Positions 1 through 10,005 are shown, numbered from the stretch's first letter. The stretch: DNA of 64,000 nt from Bugula neritina (GCA_964035545.1 OZ037767.1:8360207-8424206); one strand, 5' to 3'. Notes: generated by a model not told the origin, from the letters alone. Numbers and translations are program-made.

Positions 1-1
1 A

Positions 2-3000
2 CTGGAGGAAGATGCTATCCTCGGAATGCCCTTCTTGAAGCAACACCAGTGCCGAATAGACTTTAGTAAGTCGGTGGTGCTGATGGGCGGGCGAGAACTC
101 GCCTGTGTGGATAAGTTTGGGCGTCCTCTGGTGGGCGGTGTTCAGGTAGTTCGAAACTGCACCGTGCCCGGACGCTCCAGAGCTACTATCCACTGCCGAG
201 TGAACAGCAACCGGATAGCCAGGCTCGGGGTCGTTGAAGGCGCGCACGAAAGGATCCAACTCGCCAGTAGTTTAAACCGACTAACTGAGCGAGGGGAGGT
301 CTTAGTGCAGTGTGTCAACCCCTTTACCGAGCCCATTGAGCTCCCAGCTGGGTCAATGCTGGGCCGGTTCCACTCCGTCCAGGAAGAGGACGTGGGCCCG
401 TCGCTGGGTGACGCGACGGAGGCACCCCCTCGACACCCTATTCAGGGACGAGGGGCAGTCCCAACACATCTCCGGGAGTTATACAAAACAGCCAGTGGCG
501 GCTGCGCGAGCAACAAGGAACGCCAAGCCATGGCGAAGTTGCTACGCGACTACGGTGATGTGTTCAGTAGCGGAGATCATGACGTGGGGCTGACTGGAGT
601 TGTCAGACACGAAATACCGCTGACTGCAGGGACAGTCCCTGTCCGGCAGCCCACACGCAGGCTGGGGCCGGAAAAAGAGAAGGAAGTTAGCCGACAAGTA
701 CGGGATCTTCTGGACCGGGGACTGATAGAGCCCGCCCATAGTGCGTGGAGCTCGCCAGTCGTACTGGTCCGGAAGAAGGACGGCAGTTGGCGGTTCTGTG
801 TGGATTACCGCAAACTCAATAGCGTAACCATACAGGACGCTTACCCTCTACCTCGTATTGACGAGTCATTGGACGCCCTAGCCGGCAGCAAGTACTTCAG
901 TACGTTAGACTTGCTAAGCGGCTATTGGCAAGTTCCTCTGAGTCCCGACGCCCAGGAGAAAGCGGCGTTTATCACACGGGACGGGTTGTGGAAGTGGAAA
1001 GTGCTGCCCTTCGGGTTAACCTCCGCCCCAGCCACCTTCCAGAGGCTGATGGAACAAGTCCTTAGCGGACTCCATTGGAAGACACTGCTGGTCTACCTCG
1101 GTGATGTCATCGTAATCTCTCCAGACTTCGAGACACATGTCAGTCGTCTGCAGGAGGTTTTCGATAGACTCCGAGGTGCCGGTCTTAAGCTCAAACCTTC
1201 CAAGTGCGCTCTATTGCAGCCGGAGGTCAAGTACCTGGGGCACGTTGTCGGTCGAAACGGCGTGGCAACGGATCCCGAAAAGGTACGGGCGGTAGAAGAC
1301 TGGGTCACCCCCCAAGACTTGACCGGACTCCGGGCTTTCTTGGGGCTGGTAGGGTATTACAGGCAATACATACCGGACTTTGCGGGCATAGCCCAGCCGT
1401 TAAACCGGCTCACCGCAAAAGGAGTGACGTGGCAGTGGACCCCAGTCGAACAAGGAGCGTTCGACCGCCTCAAGGGCTGCCTACTAACGGCGCCCATCTT
1501 GGCCTACCCAGACCCCACTCTGGAGTACATCCTCGACACGGACGCCAGTGACCAAAATGTTGGCGCTGTGCTGTCACAAGTGCAGGAAGGCCGAGAGGTA
1601 GTAGTAGCCTACTATAGCAAGTCTCTCTCACCCGCTGAACAAAATTACTGCACTACCCGCAAGGAGCTGCTGGCAGTAATCAAGTCAGTGAAGCACTTCA
1701 GACCATACCTATACGGCAGGAAGTTCCGGCTGCGTACGGATCATGCCTCGCTGATCTGGTTGTGCAAGAGAGCAGAGCCCTCTAGTCAGGTCGCCCGGTG
1801 GCTCGAAATCCTAGCTGAATTCTCGTACCGGATCGAACACCGACCGGGCAAGAGACACAGCAATGCGGATGGGTTGAGCCGCCAACCTGACGGAGGTTGC
1901 AAACAGTGTCTCAACATCGAGAGGAGGGATGGAGGTCCCCCGCGATGCGAGTTGGAGACGCTGGCTCACCACGGAACACCGTTTGACTGGGACCAGGGTC
2001 AACTCAGGCAGGGAGTTGATGAGTCCCCGGAGGGTGTACAAAACCTCCGCGCCAACCCTGTACTGGCCGGTAATGTTCGAGAGCTGAAGAAGCTCCAAGA
2101 AGAGCTGCCTGGAGTCGTGGCAGACATATACCAGGCCAAAAGGGAAGGGCGACGACCCAGCGAGGAACGCATACGACAGGGATGCGCCGAGTTCCGGCTA
2201 TACTGTCAGCGTTGGGACTCGCTGCGGATCGGGCAGGATGGGTTACTAACCATCTCTCTAGCCGCCAGCGGCAGCCACCCGGAGAGGAAGAGGGTAGTCT
2301 GCCCCACGGCCATCCGCCGTGAGTTGATTTGGGATACTCACAAACAGGCCCACACAGGGGTCAAGCGAGTGATGTCCAAATTACGACTCCGGTGGTATTG
2401 GCCACAAATGGAGCGTGACGTCCGGCTCAGAGTCAAACAGTGTGAGATCTGCCAGGCCAGTAAGCATAGCCGCCCCCCTGGTGAAGCAGGACAGCGGAGG
2501 CTATATGCTGGTAGGCCCTGGCAAGTAGTCGCTGTAGACCTGGTCGGACCCATGCCCCTGACCCCCAGAGGCAATAATTGGATCCTAGTACTAACCGACT
2601 ATTTTACTAGGTGGGCGGATGCTCTGGCTATCCCAGATGCATCAGCCCCAACAGTGGCCAGGGCACTAGACCAACATGTATTCTGTTATTTTGGGCTTCC
2701 CGAACAGATACACTCTGATCAAGGCGCTCAATTCCAGTCTCAACTGATGAGCGACCTTTGCCACCTCTGGGGAGTAAATCAGAGCAGGACCACCCCCTAC
2801 CACCCTCAAGGTAACGGGGTGGTGGAGCGCAATAACCGGATGTTAGGTGATGCCCTCCGGAGTCTCCTCCTTGGACGAGGTCAAGAGGAATGGGATACGG
2901 TGTTGCCGCAAGTCATGCGTGCATACCGTAGCACCCCACACACCAGTACTGGTGAGACCCCAAACCTCTTGATGCTCGGGAGAGAGACTCGCGTCCCTGA

Positions 3001-4003
3001 CCATATCACCTACCACGTTCCAGAGCAAGACAACTCGGTTCACGAGTATGCCAGTGAACTAGTGGAACGGATGAAGGCCGCACACGATATACTGCGCGAA
3101 CGGCAGTGGAAGGTGCGGCACGAAGATTCCGATGAACCACCTCTCTACCAAACGGGAGATAAGGTGTGGATGGTCAATTACCGTAGGCGTCGCGGACAGG
3201 CTGATAAACTGAAGCCTAAGTTCGTAGGACCCTACGTGGTCGTCGAGGCTATGCCCAATCATACGTACAAGATTGAGCGCTCAGGACAGGTGTCTATCCA
3301 GAATGAGTCTCGCTTGAAACCGTATTGGGCTAGCCCCGACGGAGTGGGAGAAGCCCCCCCGTTGTTGGAGCCCAGGAGGCAGACAACAACGCGCGGGCGA
3401 CGGCGGCATGGACCTGAATACGAAGTGGTCATACCGCGGGAAGAAAACTTGGTGAGAGAGGAGCGGCAGCTTTTGTCAACAGAAGCGTGTCCGCCACCGC
3501 CAAGTCTAATTCCATCACTTCCAGAAACCGAGCCGGTTCTGGAAGTGCAAACCCCCACGGAGGGAGGGGCTCCATCCGGAGAACAAGAAGAAGTGACCGC
3601 TAACGGTGAAGTAGAGACGCCATTAGAGGCCCCTACTAACGAACCGGCGAGCGTGTCACCCCCCCTAGAGCGGGGGCAGTGTACGAGGAAACCCCCACCA
3701 TATTTAAAAGACTTTGTATGTGACTGCATTAGAAGCGGCGCACATGAAAGTCTAGGGGAAAACCGTACGATAAAATGTTGGAGTTGTGAACCCCATGCAA
3801 ATATCAACTTTTGCGAGGGCGGAATAGTGGGAGGAATTAATGCGCGTAAAGCAAATAGTTCCGACCTCGTGCCTCAGAAACGATGCTCAGCCTTTTCTTA
3901 CGCTGACATCGCCAAAGGCAGACGTATCTCACAACCAGCTCCAATCTTACCAAGAACGTTGAGTATGGACATTAATACCGAGTTCCCAGGTAAGCCAGTA
4001 TAA
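2..4003 (+). CDS. pol: Gypsy element A Pol polyprotein (PR end, RT, RNase H, integrase), 5' partial
   Basis: Polyprotein that copies element RNA to DNA and integrates it. The frame is already open at base 2, and the segment DAILGMPFL is the end of the protease, so the ATG at 26 is internal. In order: RT with FCVDYRKLN and LPFGLTSAPATFQ, RNase H (DTDASDQNVGAV), an H2C2 integrase zinc finger (CEICQAS), an integrase core with Asp (VDLVGP), Asp (HSDQGAQF) and Glu (GNGVVERNNR), then a GPY/F-type C-terminal module (KFVGPYVVV). The RT catalytic box reads YLGD, not YLDD: codon 1100-1102 is Gly, so the first catalytic Asp is lost and this copy should be RT-dead although the frame is open. A Pro/Glu-rich tail precedes the stop. 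The next ORF starts 17 bases later. Confidence 0.92.
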   Translation: MEEDAILGMPFLKQHQCRIDFSKSVVLMGGRELACVDKFGRPLVGGVQVVRNCTVPGRSRATIHCRVNSNRIARLGVVEGAHERIQLASSLNRLTERGEVLVQCVNPFTEPIELPAGSMLGRFHSVQEEDVGPSLGDATEAPPRHPIQGRGAVPTHLRELYKTASGGCASNKERQAMAKLLRDYGDVFSSGDHDVGLTGVVRHEIPLTAGTVPVRQPTRRLGPEKEKEVSRQVRDLLDRGLIEPAHSAWSSPVVLVRKKDGSWRFCVDYRKLNSVTIQDAYPLPRIDESLDALAGSKYFSTLDLLSGYWQVPLSPDAQEKAAFITRDGLWKWKVLPFGLTSAPATFQRLMEQVLSGLHWKTLLVYLGDVIVISPDFETHVSRLQEVFDRLRGAGLKLKPSKCALLQPEVKYLGHVVGRNGVATDPEKVRAVEDWVTPQDLTGLRAFLGLVGYYRQYIPDFAGIAQPLNRLTAKGVTWQWTPVEQGAFDRLKGCLLTAPILAYPDPTLEYILDTDASDQNVGAVLSQVQEGREVVVAYYSKSLSPAEQNYCTTRKELLAVIKSVKHFRPYLYGRKFRLRTDHASLIWLCKRAEPSSQVARWLEILAEFSYRIEHRPGKRHSNADGLSRQPDGGCKQCLNIERRDGGPPRCELETLAHHGTPFDWDQGQLRQGVDESPEGVQNLRANPVLAGNVRELKKLQEELPGVVADIYQAKREGRRPSEERIRQGCAEFRLYCQRWDSLRIGQDGLLTISLAASGSHPERKRVVCPTAIRRELIWDTHKQAHTGVKRVMSKLRLRWYWPQMERDVRLRVKQCEICQASKHSRPPGEAGQRRLYAGRPWQVVAVDLVGPMPLTPRGNNWILVLTDYFTRWADALAIPDASAPTVARALDQHVFCYFGLPEQIHSDQGAQFQSQLMSDLCHLWGVNQSRTTPYHPQGNGVVERNNRMLGDALRSLLLGRGQEEWDTVLPQVMRAYRSTPHTSTGETPNLLMLGRETRVPDHITYHVPEQDNSVHEYASELVERMKAAHDILRERQWKVRHEDSDEPPLYQTGDKVWMVNYRRRRGQADKLKPKFVGPYVVVEAMPNHTYKIERSGQVSIQNESRLKPYWASPDGVGEAPPLLEPRRQTTTRGRRRHGPEYEVVIPREENLVREERQLLSTEACPPPPSLIPSLPETEPVLEVQTPTEGGAPSGEQEEVTANGEVETPLEAPTNEPASVSPPLERGQCTRKPPPYLKDFVCDCIRSGAHESLGENRTIKCWSCEPHANINFCEGGIVGGINARKANSSDLVPQKRCSAFSYADIAKGRRISQPAPILPRTLSMDINTEFPGKPV

Positions 4004-4020
4004 TTCTTGTATTCCTATTC

Positions 4021-5094
4021 ATGGAAACGAGCTCGATGCCAGTAAATTCTGAACTAATTCATCAGATTGAATCAGAATTACTGGGAACCACGTTTCATGT
4101 GAATGACGATGAGGACATTGTAATGGCCGACGGTCTGTTAGACCTGGAGCTAGACACTGTTCTTGGCCAGTCCACACATGATTCATCGGTTCCTCGAGTG
4201 CATTCCAAAAGCAGTGAATCTCAGGCTAGCAACGGTCGACAGTCACTAGAATTATGTTGTAAAGATCCAATGCGATCTAACAATAATTCTACTTTTGTAG
4301 ACACACTCGCGCCCGTCTCTCCGGGCATGCCTTCTCTAGAGATGGCGTGGGACCCAGAGCCAGCCCCAACAACTTCTACAACCAGGCAACTGCCATCCCA
4401 GTTGGAAGCAACCTCCAACTGGATTACCCCTGCCACAGAGAGAGAGATTAGGACCCATCAAGGAGGTGAGAGTAATCGCGAATGCAACCTCTGCCAGCAG
4501 CGATTTACAACCCACCGCAGACTGAAAGTACACTTGCCGCAACATTACATCACCACTTTCTGCCCTTGCGGAGAATATAGCTACAATCGTGATTACCTAC
4601 TGCGTCACCAACGTACTATGCAGTGTTATCAAGGACACGTCTATGAAGTAGACGAATCATCCTATCCTGCATTTCTCAACGCCATCAAACCACTCATCAC
4701 TGACCCAGCTCGGCTATCTCGCCTGGAGCAAGGCTTTCCTTCCCCGCGACCCATCATCTCTGGAGCCGCAGATAAACCTATACAGTCTACTAACTCTCCA
4801 CCTCACAGTCCTCTACGCATACCGCATACCTTTCCTCGTGTCGTACTACAGAGGGTAGACACGAATGCGTATACACTCCCTCCTCCCCTTCCATCCTCAG
4901 AGCGGAAAAGACACAGACAGCCGACTTCCTCTCGCTCGTCCCCCTGGGCCCGCAACCTACGTGAAGTAGAAGCTAGGGCACACGACTTGGAGCAAGAAGT
5001 GTACAGACTGGCCCCGCGGGTGCAGGCTGCATCCAGTGAACTCAAATATTTACAGGAGTCTATTAAACGCATGAAGCGTGCGGCCCGCAGTTAA
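4021..5094 (+). CDS. Element A accessory ORF: C2H2 + CCHC-like zinc fingers and C-terminal coiled coil
   Basis: 357-residue ORF immediately 3' of pol, where env or another accessory gene would sit. It has no signal peptide or membrane segment. The N-terminal ~150 residues are acidic and Ser/Thr-rich. A classical C2H2 finger follows (CNLC, 12 residues, HLPQH), then about six residues later a second finger, C-P-C-x12-H-x5-C, around residues 155-205. A Pro/Ser-rich linker leads to a heptad-like helix over the last ~45 residues (LREVEARAHDLEQEV...). This suggests a DNA- or RNA-binding, self-associating protein; function is unknown. A homologous decayed ORF sits in the same place in element B (23091-24436, minus). 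A captured host zinc-finger gene is the alternative origin. Adjacency to pol suggests expression from the same transcript. Confidence 0.75.
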   Translation: METSSMPVNSELIHQIESELLGTTFHVNDDEDIVMADGLLDLELDTVLGQSTHDSSVPRVHSKSSESQASNGRQSLELCCKDPMRSNNNSTFVDTLAPVSPGMPSLEMAWDPEPAPTTSTTRQLPSQLEATSNWITPATEREIRTHQGGESNRECNLCQQRFTTHRRLKVHLPQHYITTFCPCGEYSYNRDYLLRHQRTMQCYQGHVYEVDESSYPAFLNAIKPLITDPARLSRLEQGFPSPRPIISGAADKPIQSTNSPPHSPLRIPHTFPRVVLQRVDTNAYTLPPPLPSSERKRHRQPTSSRSSPWARNLREVEARAHDLEQEVYRLAPRVQAASSELKYLQESIKRMKRAARS

Positions 5095-5351
5095 CTTGAG
5101 TCTATCTCCAACTCCATATTACTCTTCCCCTACCTCTCTGTGGCATTCCCTACCGTTATGGTGGCACGTACTCTACATGTAGATAGGACCTTCTCTTACT
5201 TATTACATATTGTGCACGTTTTATATATACCTGTATATTTTATCGGTTGTTTGTTTTTTTGTATATACTTTTATACTGTTCTCTTCCCCCCCCCACAACG
5301 AAGTATACGTTTTTTATGTGAATTTTATTTTATCAGAAAGAGGGCTTTCTG

Positions 5352-5364
5352 CTGGAGGGGGCAG
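5352..5364 (+). promoter_or_regulatory. Polypurine tract of element A
   Basis: CTGGAGGGGGCAG lies directly before the LTR start TGTGGTGG. This is the expected position for plus-strand DNA priming. Confidence 0.65.
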
Positions 5365-5642
5365 TGTGGTGGCTCGTGGAGCTACCAGCAACACAATACG
5401 CAAGGTTGCGTATTGACCCGGAACAATGTATTAGCCAATTAGCTAGGCTGTTTTATGGGTAATAGTAGCAGCTTCGCGCTACTAGCTCAGTTGAGGATAG
5501 TGCTGTAAATTAAATAGACGTGCGTATCATTACTGTTGTACATTAGATTTTATTATGTATTCTTGTATTAAAATATAACGATATCTACTCGACTTAACTC
5601 GGTGAAGTTTCTCTAGTGATAAATAGACTCTCTTGGTGGCAC
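5365..5642 (+). repeat. 3' LTR of element A
   Basis: Begins TGTGGTGGCTCG after the polypurine tract. It contains a perfect inverted repeat, AATACGCAA-GG-TTGCGTATT, and a second one (AGTAG...CTACT), then AT-rich sequence with ATTAAA-like signals. The end is set at CA (5642) tentatively. No second LTR is in the window for comparison. Confidence 0.6.
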
Positions 5643-5863
5643 ATCGACCCTAAAACTGAAAATTATAACACTATAATATAGTTTATGTTTTGAAAATGCA
5701 TTATGTGGATAGGTTATAGCTAAATAAATGTGCTAAATAACCTGAGTAGGCTATCCGTTTTATTTTATCTTGCCATATGAATGAATATCTAAGCACATTA
5801 ACAAACTAGATCAAAATAATGTGATGTCTGGATTGGTTTAAATTGAACTTTTAGCTAACAGTA

Positions 5864-7140
5864 ATGGCAACTGAGTACCAATTTTTAGCGCCTAAGCTTC
5901 TGGCTGGAGTGGATCTACCAGCAGAGTAGGAGATGTTCAAAGAAGATCTAAAACAATTTCTTTTAGCTATTGACAAAGATGAAACAACTGATAAAATAAA
6001 AACTAACTAATCTTTTAACGAAAACTGGTGAAAGAAAGAAAAAAAGTATATAAAACCCTCACATATGGTAGAGGTAAAAGTAAAGATAGTTGTTATAGTG
6101 GTAATTTATTATTTAGATTTAGTGGCTAACATTGGCAGCGGTCTAGTTTAGTTGGCTGGCATATGATATTGGCTGTCTGCATATTGCTATCTGTATTGGT
6201 CTTAAGACTGTCATTGTTCTACCAGCAGACAGCCATATTAATAAGCTGAATAGATAAATAGACACATTTAAATCTAGTATTGCAACAGCTTGACTTTACA
6301 ATTTGAATTACATAATCTTTCAATTCATATCTCTGCTGTCTAGAAATCAGAGTTTGACGACTTGCAGTAATATAGTTATATTGGTGAGTGTGGTGTATGT
6401 GTGGCTTGAATGAAAATGAAAAGTATAAAAGGGAGTGTGTATGAGAAAGAGAGAGGATAGAGAGGGTGAAAGATAGAGTGAATGAAGAGATTGAAGATTG
6501 TGCAGAATTTATTAAACTATGTGGGTGAGTGCTAGCCCCAGAAGTCGGCGGCGGAGCACGCACAGACAAATACCCCTACAGACTGATGGGAGCTGGAGTC
6601 ACCTCCCAACCAAGCCAAGCGGCCCGTGCCTGTATGCTGAACTTGAGCTCACCTGAAGGCTACAACCCAATTACATTATTCGATGAGTTGCAATAACTAC
6701 AAACTCCATATCCTGATATAACATAGTTACAATGATGTAATTGAATATTTTGATGCATGCTTTAAGCCTAGATAAAATATATTCAATGCCAAATATCAAT
6801 TTTTCAACTCCAAACAGTTCAAATATAGCATTGATGAGTGTAGGGCAGAATTAGGAAACTGTGCCAGATATTGTGAATTAGAGATCAAACTGAAAACTTG
6901 TTACTTCATACTTTAGGACTAGATGATGCCAAGAGAGCGTAGATAAAATCAGACAGCTGGGAACAGTTGATTTGATGAAAAATATAGGAATTATTATAAA
7001 GCAAGAAAAATCTGCTTGAGATGTTAGCGCTCAGGCTTCAGCATCAGTAGACGCAATAAAGAGGTGCCAGAAGTCACAAAGGAAATGCAACCAAGCATCT
7101 CCATCTAAAAGACAAGGCATGTAATCTAATTGAATTGTGC
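5864..7140 (+). pseudogene. Decayed gag of a second (K02A2.6-like) Gypsy lineage
   Basis: From ATG 5864 the plus strand reads MATEYQFLAPKLLAGVDLP and continues with FKEDLKQFLLAI, resembling the start of Gag in element F (MSISVDFLAPKPI). A stop replaces a Trp-like position. Homology resumes near 6725 with YNDVIEYFDACFKPR and an alpha-helical capsid-like stretch to about 7140, with several stops. About 700 bases at 6011-6710 separate the two parts. Upstream, TTGGTGGCACATCG at 5633 could be this element's primer binding site. Dead copy; no pol recognised after it. Confidence 0.6.
6011..6710. other. Unassigned insertion splitting the gag relic
   Basis: AT-rich sequence between the two gag-like parts. 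No reading frame, inverted repeat or LTR match recognised, although a minus-strand frame at 6219-6569 is open. The position implies an insertion later than the gag decay. Confidence 0.35.
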
Positions 7141-7578
7141 AAAGCAAGTAAAATCAAACATACATCAAAAATAGCTATATGCTGCCGGCAGCTTTTTATG
7201 ATTCTTCCTTAATAGCTTATTATATAGCTATAATGGCTGCTACAATACAATATAATGAATATAAAACAACAACGCTTGATTGCGCCCATTGAAAACTTAT
7301 GAGAAAGTGACAGAAAAACAACTCCAGATACTATAATCAGTCAGTTTTAATATATGTTACTATTAACAAAATAAAATACCAAACTGATAACTGGACAATG
7401 AATCTTGGGAGTTGTCATCACTATGTTCTCGAAAGTTCTAGAAAGAAGTAACTATTTGCTATATTATTGTAATTGACTCATGGCGTAGCTTTCTGAATGC
7501 CCTAAATGTCATTATAGTTAAGCTCTTAGCATAGTGGATTGTTTTATTTTGTCTCTTTGTATACTGTAAACCATTCTT
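7141..7578. other. No recognisable feature
   Basis: AT-rich sequence between the gag relic and the LTR at 7579. I see no exon, tRNA or repeat structure. Confidence 0.4.
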
Positions 7579-7929
7579 TGTCTGAAACGGCATGTCGAAA
7601 TATCAGACCCTCCATCAAGATTTTGATATCCAAATATGTCCGATGTCTGTCATATTTGCAAAATCATTGGCTCCAACATTTTGAAAATCTCCGATCTTCA
7701 GCAAAAGATCAGTAGAAGAATCTTGAAGGAATGTTTCTCAAACTACATAAAGCGGTGAGCTCGCAGTGCAAAATCATTCTACAGCTGGAGCTCGCCGAAT
7801 AAAAATCTCACTGTTCATCATACTGTAAAAAGCTACTTAATACACAGTTCAAGACCGCTTCTCATCTCTCTAGTTAGACAAGGAGTTATGTTCTTTAATT
7901 AGGTGTTTCAAATCCACCAGATTATTGCA
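7579..7929 (+). repeat. 5' LTR of element E
   Basis: Starts TGTCTGAAACGG, like the solo LTR at 36772-37093 read on its sense strand (TGTCCGAAAG), and ends at CA before TTGGTGGTAGCGGGG. The segment around 7745-7810 (GAGCTCGC...GGAGCTCGCCG then AATAAA) matches the poly(A)-site region of the element B LTR. Confidence 0.65.
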
Positions 7930-7946
7930 TTGGTGGTAGCGGGGAG
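7930..7946 (+). promoter_or_regulatory. Primer binding site of element E
   Basis: TTGGTGGTAGCGGGGAG directly follows the LTR and parallels TTGGTGGCAGCAGTGGG in element B. This is the tRNA-primer pairing position. Confidence 0.6.
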
Positions 7947-7993
7947 ATCTTGGAGCAGCTAAGTAGCCCTTGATAGAGAGATAAAGAGACAAG

Positions 7994-8241
7994 ATGGTCT
8001 ATACAGAGGGAGCACAGCCCAGAGAAGAAGCCCTCACAAGAGTCAGTGAGACTGGTCAGGCACCACCTGAAAACAGGTATCGCCTCAAACCCCTGACTTT
8101 CAAAGATCACAGTTATGTCAAACAATTCATCTGAAAGTTTGAGGGTGTAGCTACTATCTCTGAATGGCCGGCACCGATGCGAATCTTCTAACTCTTGACC
8201 TGCCTGACTAGTTAGGCCAAGAGTTACACACTCAGCTTCGA
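7994..8241 (+). pseudogene. gag: Element E gag, N-terminal part
   Basis: From ATG 7994 the translation contains TGQAPPENRYRLKP and FEGVATISEWPAPMRI, paralleling GHGQAPPGDRYRLQLP and FEDVATIAEWPARVRI of element B Gag. At least three stop codons. Homology ends abruptly near 8241 and resumes near 9312, so the gap is an insertion. Confidence 0.75.
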
Positions 8242-8723
8242 AGTAAAGTTGTGTTTATACCTCTGCTGAAAAAAGTACCGAGTTTAAGTTAATAATGCTT
8301 GTCCGGGTACCCATTTATAGTCAAACTGAAACCCGTTGAAATCATATTGATGTGGTTGCTCACTTTCTGAAATTGAAATGTGACTCGCATGATAGCTATT
8401 TGATGCCATTTGTAAACGTCGTGAATCAGTGAAGCGGACAGCATAAAAGCAATAATTGAGAAGGCGTAGGCTATATAATTATAACCGTATAAGTATGTTG
8501 TCTAATCGCCAAAGTAATAACTAAATAACGATGTTTACAAGGAGTTATTACTCCTTTTTCTGAAATTGGCCGATTAAGTTATCACAGTACAAAAAATTTT
8601 ACGAGTGGCTTGTACAATGCAATGCAACTCGGAAAAATTTCAACCCGGTCAAATTGAATTTCTAACCGAAAATCGTGAAGGTATAAAGGTAACTTAAGCC
8701 ATATTGTAAGGGATTTTAGTTTA
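8242..8723. other. Unassigned part of the insertion in E gag
   Basis: About 480 bases between the end of gag homology and the LTR at 8724. No ORF. It contains the short palindrome AAGGAGTTATTACTCCTT. It may be part of a longer insertion or an earlier one. Confidence 0.35.
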
Positions 8724-9298
8724 TGTTATTATCGAAAGGATAACTCCTCGTGGCTTATTTTCTATACGCTTGGCATGTTGTCTACAAGTGCAAAGGATCA
8801 ATTATCATAATAGCTGACAATTGGAATGCGTACAATCTCTCTTATACTCGGCTGGACAATTATTGCTAGCTACTGCTAGCTACTAATGCACGCAGTTAGC
8901 GTGCTTAGTAGAAGATGCTAGCGTTATGCTTATGGTTATGGAGTTAATTAGTATCGACAGGGACGACACTGGGTCGACTGTTATCCGACATGCATCTTAT
9001 GGTCGACAGTGGCACCACTAATACTAGCCAATCAGGAAGGACTGTTAATTGATAGCAGGTGGAGCTAGCTACGCGTAGTGGAAGCATGCTAAGTAGCTAG
9101 CCGGGCAGAGCAGCTTGGGACTTCGCTTAGAATAGTTGTGTGCAAAGTGCTCAATGTTATGTAATCAACAATTCATGTTAGTAGTAATTCAATTCTTGTA
9201 TCTTGTAAATAATAAACTTGTTATAACGTAAATAACCTGGTGTAGTAGCTTTGTATAAGTCGACCCACACAATATAGTGAATTGAGAACTTCACTACA
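8724..9298 (+). repeat. Solo LTR of a third Gypsy-like family, inserted in E gag
   Basis: Shares an ordered set of blocks with the LTR at 34393-35169: ATCGAAAGGATA near the start, GGCAGTTAATT/GTTAATTGATAG, GCTACGCGTAGTGGAAGC versus AACTCGTAGTGGAAGC, GTTGTGT, GTTTTAGTAGT, AAATAAACTTG and an ACAACA/ACTACA end. No internal region is attached. The exact left end is uncertain by a few bases and no clean target duplication was found. Confidence 0.65.
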
Positions 9299-9311
9299 AT
9301 ATCTTCCGGGC

Positions 9312-9640
9312 TTTCAAGGGATCAACTGCAAAGTATCAAGAGAGATCAGCAAAACCACGCCACATAAATAGAGAAGTTGGCCTAAATAGTCCATAGCCAT
9401 ACTGACAAAGAAGAACGCCGGAGCATCGCGTATGAAGCATTTTTCAGGAGGCTGAGAAATGTAAGCCTACAAGGCTACTACATGGCGGCTAAGGTAAACT
9501 TTATCAAAATAGCAGTAGAGATAGAGAAAACTTACTACCAAGTGGAAGAATTTCAAGGAGCCAAATTCAGTGTTGACCAAGTTGAAGAAGAGGAACAAGA
9601 GGCGGCCCAACCTTCCTCGTGCCCAACCTCCTCAAGACGC
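9312..9640 (+). pseudogene. gag: Element E gag, C-terminal part
   Basis: Reads DQLQSIKRDQQN, then RRSIAYEAFFRRLRN and MAAKVNFIKIAVEIEKTYYQ. These match DQLQVMRRDRRT, KRLVYNAFFRSAN and LAAKVSSNKEALEMVKAYFQ in element B Gag. It continues directly from the N-terminal part once the insertion is removed. Confidence 0.75.
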
Positions 9641-10005
9641 GGCTGTATATCACGGTGTCAACGGTCACATAGTTCACCTTGCTGATGGGCATGGTGAAGA
9701 GCCTGCAAAAACAAGCGATAAAAATGCAGCAAACTTAGACTAAAAGGCTGATGCCAAAATCTTAGGACGACCTTGTCAGGCCTCCACCCTTACTTGATAG
9801 GGTGTGTCACAACAAAACACATGCGACCCGACTGTCTACAAAAAAGGAGAGTGTTTTTAAAAACCCGACGCCTGCAGTAAATTTCACTAACCGTGGGCTC
9901 CCACTTTTCATGGGAAAGGCCCAGACAATGCCCAGGAGAAAACTAATGTAGCTTGTCGACAAAAAATAACAGGCGCATTGGAGTCGGAGGTAGAGAGAGC
10001 TGCTC

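Larger units (their letters stand above)
1..5642 (+). mobile_element. Gypsy LTR retrotransposon A, 3' two thirds
   Basis: The window opens inside the protease/pol region of a Gypsy-type element and runs through reverse transcriptase, RNase H, integrase, an extra downstream ORF, a polypurine tract and a 3' LTR starting TGTGGTGGCTCG. Domain order PR-RT-RH-IN defines the Gypsy/Metaviridae type. The 5' LTR and gag lie outside the window, so target duplication cannot be tested. The right boundary is uncertain: a TG...CA reading ends near 5642, but the bases from 5633 (TTGGTGGCACATCG) also resemble a primer binding site. Coding GC is clearly higher than in the surrounding host DNA. Confidence 0.9.

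Noticed and set aside
3259-3807. 182-residue minus-strand ORF inside element A pol
   Set aside because: Shadow of the Pol frame; no recognisable content.
4021-5094. Env-like glycoprotein after pol
   Set aside because: No signal peptide, transmembrane helix or Cys pattern of Env; zinc fingers and coiled coil instead.
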